Assembly (NCBI GenBank): GCA_028285085.1
Contig: JANQQI010000137.1
Span: forward strand, 1-46,214
Direction: 5' to 3'
Source: Saprospiraceae bacterium
GTDB taxonomy: Bacteria; Bacteroidota; Bacteroidia; Chitinophagales; Saprospiraceae
Length of the DNA: 46,214 bases
Positions within the stretch are counted from its first letter, which is position 1; each line of letters begins with the position of its first letter. Under the pieces are notes generated by a model. That model worked only from the letters and a program-made list of their open reading frames with translations. It did not search any database and was not told the DNA's origin. Positions 40,243-46,214 of this stretch are shown here, one piece after another. The position numbers and the translations under genes are program-made.

Positions 40243-43233
40243 ATGAAAAGTGCTTTACTATTAATGACACTGTGCTGTCTAACCCTAGGCTGGTTATCCG
40301 CACAGGTTACATTTCCTAATGATGGCGTCTATGATCATCGAGAAGGACATTATGTTTTTAAAAATGCCACCATCCATACCGATTATCAAAATACAATCGA
40401 AAATGGTATGATGGTCATCAAATACGGTAAGATCGTTGCCGTGGGTAAGTCACTAGCGACGCCAGCTGGTGCAGTTGTTGTAGATTTAGAAGGAAACCAT
40501 CTTTATCCTTCCTTTATCGACCTCTATACCAACTATGGATTACCTGAACCTAAGGCAGTAGGCCAGCGGCCGCGAAAACAGCCTCAGATGCTGTCCAATA
40601 AAGACGGTGCCTACAGTTGGAACGAAGCCCTAAAACCAGAGTTCAAGGCCGTTGAACATTTTAAAGGCGACGATAAAGTCGCCGGTGGATTGCGCAAGCA
40701 AGGTTTTGGCACCGCACTATCTCATCAGATGGATGGTATCTCACGGGGTATTTCTAGTCTCATCTTGCTTGGTAGTGAGCGCGAGCACTTAGCCATCGTA
40801 CAAGAACACAGTGCTCATCACTTATCCTTTCGTAAAGGCAAGTCCACCCAAAACTATCCCAGCTCTCTAATGGGAGCCATTTCTCTACTGCGCCAAACCT
40901 ATTATGATGGCCAGTGGTACAGTGAGCATGGCCATCAGGAAGAGAAAAATCTATCTCTGGAAGCATGGAATGCCGCTCAGGGAGTTCCACAAATCTTCGA
41001 AATTGGCAATTGGATGGAAGCATTGCGCGCCCAGAAAGTCGCCAATGAATTCGGCCTCAAATTTATCTATAAAGGCAGTGGTGACGAATACCAACGCATT
41101 GAAGCGCTGAAAAATACGGCGGCTGCTTTCATTCTACCGCTGACTTTTCCCAAAGCATACGATGTGGAAGACCCTTACGATGCCCTGCAGGCCAGCCTGG
41201 CCGACCTGCGGCACTGGGAGCTGGCCCCAACTAATCCCGGCAGCCTCGAAGCCGCAGGCATTGACTTTGCGCTCACCAGCCATGGCCTCAAATCAAAAGG
41301 CGAATTCCTGGGACGCGTCCGCAAAGCCATCAAGCATGGTCTCAGCGAAAGCGGCGCCTTGAAAGCGCTGACGCATACTCCAGCTCAATTATTAAAGGCC
41401 GATGATCAAATTGGTAGCTTGGCTAGTGGAAAAATTGCCAATTTCATCGTGACCACCGGTCCGGTCTTCGATAAGAACAGCAAGATTCTGCACAACTGGG
41501 TCCGCGGTAAAGCCCACGTTTTTAAAGACCTTAAAATGCCTGATTTACTCGGTGTGTACAACTTGAACGTAGGCAGTCAAAGCTATCGACTCCACGTGAA
41601 AGGCAAACCAGCCAGCCCAAAGATGGTGATCGAGGTAAATGATTCTACCGAGCTAAAAGTGAAACACGCTTACAGCAATGGTCTGATTACGCTGAGTTTT
41701 CCACCGGAGAAAGGCGCTAGCAATCGCGTTCGACTTTCTGGCGCAGTGACCAATACTGGATGGAACGGCAACGGTAATTTACCGGATGGAAATTGGGTCA
41801 GCTGGAGCGCGACTTACACGCGCGCTTTACCGGATCGTGATGAGGAAGAATCAAAGGACAAAGAAACCCAGGTCGAAGAATTAGTATCTAAAATTACTTA
41901 CCCCTTCTTATCCTATGGTCGTACCGAGATGCCAAAACAAAAGACCTTCTTAATTCGTAATGCAACCGTTTGGACCAATGAGTCCGAAGGTATCTTACAA
42001 CGAACCGACGTTTTGGTTCGTGATGGTAAGGTTGAAAAAATTGGCTCTAACATTCAAGATCGTAGCGCTGTCGTCATTGATGGCACCGGTAAACATTTGA
42101 CTTGTGGGGTTATCGACGAGCATTCTCATATCGCGATTAGTCGTGGTGTTAACGAGGGAACACAAGTCAGCTCGGCCGAAGTCAGTATTGCCGATGTGGT
42201 GAATTCGGAAGATATCAATATCTATCGTCAATTGGCGGGCGGTGTAACCACTTCGCAGTTGCTACATGGTTCGGCTAACCCCATTGGTGGACAGTCGGCG
42301 ATCGTGAAATGGCGCTGGGGCGCTACGCCGGATGAAATGCAATTCGAAAATGCAGCGCCCTTTATCAAGTTTGCATTGGGAGAAAATGTAAAACAATCCA
42401 ACTGGGGTGACAATTACGATATCCGTTTCCCACAAACACGTATGGGGGTAGAGCAAGTCTACGAAGATTATTTCACCCGGGCCCGTGAGTACGGCGATCT
42501 CAAAAAATCAGGCAAGCCCTATCGCAAGAATTTAGATTTGGAAGCCGTATTAGAAATCATTGAAAGTAAACGCTTCATTTCTTGCCATTCCTATCAGCAA
42601 GGGGAAATTAATATGTTGATGAAAGTTGCGGAGCGTCATGGCTTCCGCGTCAACACCTTCACTCATATTCTCGAAGGCTACAAAATAGCCGATAAAATGG
42701 CCAAGCACGGTGCCGGAGGCTCCAGCTTCTCTGACTGGTGGGCTTATAAGTACGAAGTTATTGACGCAATTCCTTACAATGGGGCTATTATGCACCGTGC
42801 CGGAGTTGTGACCGCCTTCAACTCGGATGATGCAGAGATGGCCCGCCGCCTAAATCAAGAAGCGGGCAAAGCAGTGATGTACGGCAACGTCCCTGAAGAA
42901 GAGGCATGGAAATTCGTGACTCTCAACCCCGCCAAGTTGTTACATATCGACGATCGTGTAGGAAGTATTAAGGTTGGGAAAGATGCTGATCTCGTACTCT
43001 GGTCCGAGCATCCCATGTCCATTTATACTAAAGCTGAACTCACCTTTGTGGATGGCCGAAAAATGTTCGACCGCAAAGAAGACGAAACCATGCGTCAGCA
43101 AATCCGTGAAGAGCGTGAAAAGCTTATCCAAAAAATGCTGGCAGAGAAACAGAATGGTGGAAAAACACGCCCGGTAAGTGCCAAACATAAGCACCACTAC
43201 CATTGTGACACCATTCACGACGAAATGCATTAA
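40243..43233 (+). CDS. Secreted double-domain amidohydrolase family protein
   Basis: The 996-residue protein has a signal peptide (1 to about 20, ending GWLSAQ) and two amidohydrolase (imidazolonepropionase/prolidase-like) modules. The C-terminal module (about 565-965) looks active: GVIDEHSHIAI carries the HxH pair, further His are in SCHSYQQGEIN and NTFTHILEGY, and AFNSDDAEMARRL carries the catalytic Asp. The N-terminal module (about 30-430) keeps the fold signs (YGKIVAVGKSL, ALTHTPAQLLKADDQIGSL, GKIANFIV). However, its HxH position reads YPSFIDLYTNYGL, so it has lost the metal ligands and is probably structural. The neighbouring gene 37 bp downstream encodes a second degenerate member, so the two likely form a periplasmic complex. 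The substrate is unknown. Confidence 0.88.
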   Translation: MKSALLLMTLCCLTLGWLSAQVTFPNDGVYDHREGHYVFKNATIHTDYQNTIENGMMVIKYGKIVAVGKSLATPAGAVVVDLEGNHLYPSFIDLYTNYGLPEPKAVGQRPRKQPQMLSNKDGAYSWNEALKPEFKAVEHFKGDDKVAGGLRKQGFGTALSHQMDGISRGISSLILLGSEREHLAIVQEHSAHHLSFRKGKSTQNYPSSLMGAISLLRQTYYDGQWYSEHGHQEEKNLSLEAWNAAQGVPQIFEIGNWMEALRAQKVANEFGLKFIYKGSGDEYQRIEALKNTAAAFILPLTFPKAYDVEDPYDALQASLADLRHWELAPTNPGSLEAAGIDFALTSHGLKSKGEFLGRVRKAIKHGLSESGALKALTHTPAQLLKADDQIGSLASGKIANFIVTTGPVFDKNSKILHNWVRGKAHVFKDLKMPDLLGVYNLNVGSQSYRLHVKGKPASPKMVIEVNDSTELKVKHAYSNGLITLSFPPEKGASNRVRLSGAVTNTGWNGNGNLPDGNWVSWSATYTRALPDRDEEESKDKETQVEELVSKITYPFLSYGRTEMPKQKTFLIRNATVWTNESEGILQRTDVLVRDGKVEKIGSNIQDRSAVVIDGTGKHLTCGVIDEHSHIAISRGVNEGTQVSSAEVSIADVVNSEDINIYRQLAGGVTTSQLLHGSANPIGGQSAIVKWRWGATPDEMQFENAAPFIKFALGENVKQSNWGDNYDIRFPQTRMGVEQVYEDYFTRAREYGDLKKSGKPYRKNLDLEAVLEIIESKRFISCHSYQQGEINMLMKVAERHGFRVNTFTHILEGYKIADKMAKHGAGGSSFSDWWAYKYEVIDAIPYNGAIMHRAGVVTAFNSDDAEMARRLNQEAGKAVMYGNVPEEEAWKFVTLNPAKLLHIDDRVGSIKVGKDADLVLWSEHPMSIYTKAELTFVDGRKMFDRKEDETMRQQIREEREKLIQKMLAEKQNGGKTRPVSAKHKHHYHCDTIHDEMH

Positions 43234-43270
43234 TTCTTATTGGTTTTTTGACAAAAACAACTTTCTAAAA

Positions 43271-44554
43271 ATGAAATCTTTCATTATCACCATACAATTA
43301 ATCGGCCTGACTTTCTTAATGGGTTTTGCGCAGCAAACGCCAGCCCCACCACAAGCTAAGCCGATTCTTATTCTGGGCGCTAAAGCCCATCTCGGCAACG
43401 GCCAAGTGATTGAAAACAGTGCCATTGGTTTTGAAAATGGCAAATTGACCGTTGTCTCCGATGCGACGAGCATTCGTATTGACCGCACTGCTTACGATAT
43501 CATCGATGCCACAGGCAAAGAAGTTTATCCCGGTTTTATCGGGACCAATACCCGGCTTGGACTCGTAGAGATCGATGCGGTTAGATCCACCAATGATTAT
43601 CGCGAAGTGGGGTATATGAATCCCAACGTTCGCGCAATCATTGCTTACAATACAGATTCGAAAGTCACCCCAACGGTGCGCTCCAATGGCGTATTGATGG
43701 CTCAAATCACGCCTAGCGGTGGTCGAATTTCGGGCAGTTCAAGCGTCGTCTCTCTGGATGCCTGGAATTGGGAAGATGCCAGCTACGCAGCAGATATAGG
43801 CATTCACCTCAACTGGCCGCGCCTATTTCGCTTTACTGGTTGGTGGGCCGAACCGGGCGAAATCAAGAAAAACGATAAGTACGACGAGCAAGTCCGTGCC
43901 ATCAAAGATTTTTTCGCAGAAGCGAAGGCTTATCAGGATCAAAAAGGGCCGAAAAATCTGAAGTTTGAAGCCATGCGAGGTGTCTTCGATGGCAATAAAA
44001 CGCTATTTATCCACACTAACGATGCCAAAACGATGACCGAAGCCATCTTGTTTGCAGAGATGTACAAAGCTAAAATTGTAATCGTTGGCGGCCGAGATGC
44101 CTGGATGATTGCGGATTTCTTACGAGATCATAAAGTGGGAGTTATTTTACGACAAACACAAAGCCTGCCGGGAAGAGAAGACAGCGATATTGATCAGCCG
44201 TTCAAAACCCCAGCGCAACTACATGCTGCAGGTGTCACTTTTGCTTTTAATATTGGTGGAGCGTGGGAACAACGCAATTTACCCTTTCAAGCGGGGCAGG
44301 CCGTAGGATTTGGTCTAGATTACGAGGCTGCCGTGAGTGGGTTAACACTTAATACGGCCAAAATTTTAGGTGTGGACGCCACTCTAGGGTCATTGGAAGT
44401 GGGTAAGGATGCGACCTTATTTATCTCCGAAGGAGATGCGTTGGACATGCGTACTTGTAAGATCGAACGCGCCTTTATCCAAGGTCGGGACATCGATTTG
44501 GACAATAAGCAAAAAGCCCTTTACCGAAAGTTTAAGACGAAGTTGGGCCAGTAG
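43271..44554 (+). CDS. Secreted amidohydrolase-like protein lacking metal ligands
   Basis: The 427-residue protein starts at ATG 43271 with a signal peptide (MKSFIITIQLIGLTFLMGFA, residues 1-20). The frame is open from 43178 but overlaps the upstream gene. It has the amidohydrolase end pattern GLTLNTAKILGVDATLGSLEVGKDATLF split over about 368-395. The usual PGFIDxHxH reads YPGFIGTNTRLGL, so the first two metal ligands are absent, and later His positions are also replaced (VIVGGRDAW, AFNIGGAW). It is therefore probably a pseudoenzyme partner of the protein encoded just upstream. Its last 23 bp overlap the convergent O-antigen ligase gene. Confidence 0.88.
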   Translation: MKSFIITIQLIGLTFLMGFAQQTPAPPQAKPILILGAKAHLGNGQVIENSAIGFENGKLTVVSDATSIRIDRTAYDIIDATGKEVYPGFIGTNTRLGLVEIDAVRSTNDYREVGYMNPNVRAIIAYNTDSKVTPTVRSNGVLMAQITPSGGRISGSSSVVSLDAWNWEDASYAADIGIHLNWPRLFRFTGWWAEPGEIKKNDKYDEQVRAIKDFFAEAKAYQDQKGPKNLKFEAMRGVFDGNKTLFIHTNDAKTMTEAILFAEMYKAKIVIVGGRDAWMIADFLRDHKVGVILRQTQSLPGREDSDIDQPFKTPAQLHAAGVTFAFNIGGAWEQRNLPFQAGQAVGFGLDYEAAVSGLTLNTAKILGVDATLGSLEVGKDATLFISEGDALDMRTCKIERAFIQGRDIDLDNKQKALYRKFKTKLGQ

Positions 44555-46046
44555 GCAAAGGCGGCGGAATACTGCTAGGCGGAGCGGCCTTGGGAGCATG
44601 ATCCTGAGGCCGTTTCGCATTCCAGCCATCGCTATTGACCAGAAAAGCCAGAAACATAAAAAAGAAGGATCCCATTTTATCCGTTTCGATCATATCGTTG
44701 ATCAAAATAAAGGCCAGAATAATGATCAAGGATAGCATGGAAGCCATTACAATGCCACGTTCCGCCTTATTCTCTTTTTGTATCGTCGCGTAAATCTTTT
44801 CCCCTCGAATCAGTGCGAAAAAGCAGAGCGCCAAAAAGATCAAAAGCCCTGGAATCCCTTGTTCGACCAAAGTCATTAAGTAATAACTATGAATGCCTGA
44901 TTTCTCGGGATTATCGCTCACATAAGTTTCGAAACTAGAGACGGTATAAGATTTATAAAAATTGTAAAAATTACCTGGACCAAATCCTACCAAGGGCTTC
45001 TCTCCACTCATATAACCTCCCGCAATCCAACGGTAAAAGCGCTCCATCGTGGAAATATCCTGCATCTTATAGGTCGCCTCCACCAAGTTATCAAAATCAT
45101 GGTGGGTCACGGTTTTCTCAAAATCGGGTGCGAATTGCAAATAGTTATTGTTACTGACCATAAACCCAATCAAGAGCCCCCCAACCACCAAGGAGGCCAC
45201 CAAAACCAAGCGTACCAATTGCAGGCGAATAATAAAAAAAGCGCCTATGGCAATCATCAAGGTAAGATAAGCAGTGCGCGTGTAGGAAAACTGTATAGCT
45301 AGTAAGAGAATGACTAAACCGATATTAACTGCCCAGCGGTTGAGGCTCCCAGATGGATACCACTGCCTTGCAAACCAAACAAAAGGCGTAAAAAGCGCCA
45401 GCAAAGCGGCGTAGTTAACGTGATTACGGTAGAAAGGATCGAGCACACCACTTACGGTATCAAAGCTAAACCCCGTTTGCGCGTGCCGCGCCCAAATGAA
45501 CATAATGGTGGCTATCAGCGGCAGTAAAATGCTCCAAAAAAACAGGCGAATATCCTGTGGTCGCTTGAGTATACTGCCGGCCATGAAAAAGAACACCACA
45601 ATGTACCAAAGCTTGGCCAGTGAAAACTTGAAAGAAACCATCAAATTCTCAGAGGTAATCGAGGTGGCAAAAATCCAAAACAAGTGCAGCAGCACCAATA
45701 GCGTAATCGGATGTCGTAAAAAACGGCTCCCCATTTCTCGGCCGTGCCGAAGGCAGTAAAGGCCATACACCAGCATTAAGCCCACCATTAAGGGCTCGGT
45801 GGGTAAATCTGTAGCCAATCCATTCGGAAAATAAAACTCTGTGGATAGTGGCAAACAAATCAGCAGTAGAAAGAATACCTTCCGAAAGTCAACGAGCGTT
45901 AGGTAAGTCAAGAGTAAAAAAGCTGGAATTCCCGCCAGATAGTACATATCCAACGCAATGCCAACGAAAAGACTGGCCAGCAGAATCACCGCAAAACCAC
46001 GAAACATCGTTTCGGATTGCTGTCGTGCCGCCAAGACCTTATCCAT
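44532..46046 (-). CDS. O-antigen ligase/polymerase family membrane protein
   Basis: The protein of about 504 residues has ten or more membrane helices and the Wzy_C/WaaL-type extracytoplasmic loop. TRTAYLTLMIAIGAFFIIRL is typical, and GFGPGNFYNFYKSY is followed by IHSYYLMTLVEQGIPGLLIF, the conserved glycine-rich and His-containing segments. It would polymerise or ligate undecaprenyl-linked polysaccharide at the periplasmic face. Starts at 46058 or 46046 are possible; I chose ATG 46046, which overlaps the upstream stop codon by 8 bp. The C-terminus is Pro-rich and overlaps the convergent amidohydrolase-like gene by 23 bp. Confidence 0.88.
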   Translation of the reverse strand: MDKVLAARQQSETMFRGFAVILLASLFVGIALDMYYLAGIPAFLLLTYLTLVDFRKVFFLLLICLPLSTEFYFPNGLATDLPTEPLMVGLMLVYGLYCLRHGREMGSRFLRHPITLLVLLHLFWIFATSITSENLMVSFKFSLAKLWYIVVFFFMAGSILKRPQDIRLFFWSILLPLIATIMFIWARHAQTGFSFDTVSGVLDPFYRNHVNYAALLALFTPFVWFARQWYPSGSLNRWAVNIGLVILLLAIQFSYTRTAYLTLMIAIGAFFIIRLQLVRLVLVASLVVGGLLIGFMVSNNNYLQFAPDFEKTVTHHDFDNLVEATYKMQDISTMERFYRWIAGGYMSGEKPLVGFGPGNFYNFYKSYTVSSFETYVSDNPEKSGIHSYYLMTLVEQGIPGLLIFLALCFFALIRGEKIYATIQKENKAERGIVMASMLSLIIILAFILINDMIETDKMGSFFFMFLAFLVNSDGWNAKRPQDHAPKAAPPSSIPPPLPTGPTSS

Positions 46047-46214
46047 TATAGATATCACGCCAGTTGACGTCTTTGTAATGCTCCAGAATTAGTACCGTAA
46101 AAACGCTCAGTAGCAAAGCAATGAATACCGCCGCAATGCAGATAATCGAGCGGACTGGTCTGGATTTATAAATCGGCACTTCCCCAGCTTCGACCAGAAA
46201 GATCGTATTGAAAC
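46039..46214 (-). CDS. C-terminal end of a Wzz/GNVR-type chain-length determinant protein (5' end outside window)
   Basis: An open minus-strand frame enters from the window edge and ends with TAA at 46039-46041. Its last 57 residues read FLVEAGEVPIYKSRPVRS, then a membrane helix (SIICIAAVFIALLLSVFTVL) and a short cytoplasmic tail ILEHYKDVNWRDIYNG. The pattern PxKSRPxRSxI followed by a final membrane helix is typical of polysaccharide co-polymerase (Wzz/Chain-length determinant) proteins. It overlaps the O-antigen ligase start and fits the same polysaccharide operon. The rest of the protein is not visible. Confidence 0.8.
   Translation of the reverse strand, partial: FNTIFLVEAGEVPIYKSRPVRSIICIAAVFIALLLSVFTVLILEHYKDVNWRDIYNG

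Noticed and set aside
1-46214. CRISPR array, insertion sequence, prophage or integrative element
   Set aside because: No regularly spaced repeats, transposase, integrase or att-like tRNA repeats were seen.

Overview
The window looks like a chromosomal segment of a Bacteroidota bacterium, probably of the Saprospiria/Lewinella-like branch. That placement is an inference from several signals: promoters of the TAnnTTTG type, A-rich translation starts without Shine-Dalgarno sequences, menaquinone synthesis through MqnC, a secreted protein with a type IX (T9SS) C-terminal sorting domain, a GH3-family protein, and an InfB with a long charged N-terminus. Most of the window is ordinary core genome. 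There are no insertion sequences, tRNAs, rRNAs or CRISPR arrays.

Layout. 1-3365: rimP-nusA-infB on the minus strand (infB cut by the window edge), with hairpins in the rimP leader, between nusA and infB, and in the infB leader. 3477-5505: mqnC and a purine nucleoside phosphorylase (+). 5533-6186: pth (-). 6266-10001: a minus-strand operon of a ROK sugar kinase, an ABC ATPase, an FtsX-type permease with a His-containing loop, and two tandem DUF3299-like secreted proteins with a CFFCG motif; it resembles zinc-linked ABC modules. 10128-13672: ileS (+) with an elaborate leader. 13734-17942: M3 peptidase, WecA-like transferase, CrcB and a tryptophan-dioxygenase-family protein (-). 18179-23602: uppS, bamA and a TonB-dependent receptor (+). 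23608-25268: GH25 lysozyme and PhyH-family dioxygenase (-). 25358-30171: a membrane protein, a class III aminotransferase, a metallopeptidase-like/VWA protein and a MoxR-type AAA+ ATPase (+), meeting a HEAT-like gene head-on. 30697-31703: a gene-free stretch with a strong promoter, a run of stem-loops and an intrinsic terminator. 31704-46214: a T9SS dockerin-like protein, GH3, uvrA, a small membrane peptide, a methyltransferase, two amidohydrolase-family secreted proteins, an O-antigen ligase and the end of a chain-length determinant protein.

The most important observation is upstream of ileS. A 17-codon ORF (10169-10222) encodes MNYHSNIIISIIIRRLS, with six isoleucine codons in a seven-codon stretch. 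It is followed by four segments that can pair 1:2, 2:3 or 3:4, and the 3:4 hairpin is a 12-bp stem followed by six T. The geometry is that of classic ribosome-mediated transcription attenuation: stalling at the second Ile triplet masks segment 1 and lets the antiterminator form, while completing translation masks segment 2 and lets the terminator form. I know of no description of such control of ileS in Bacteroidota, a group thought to lack T-boxes. The second notable region is 30925-31460, a candidate structured non-coding RNA. The rimP and infB leaders also contain structure that may reflect autoregulation.
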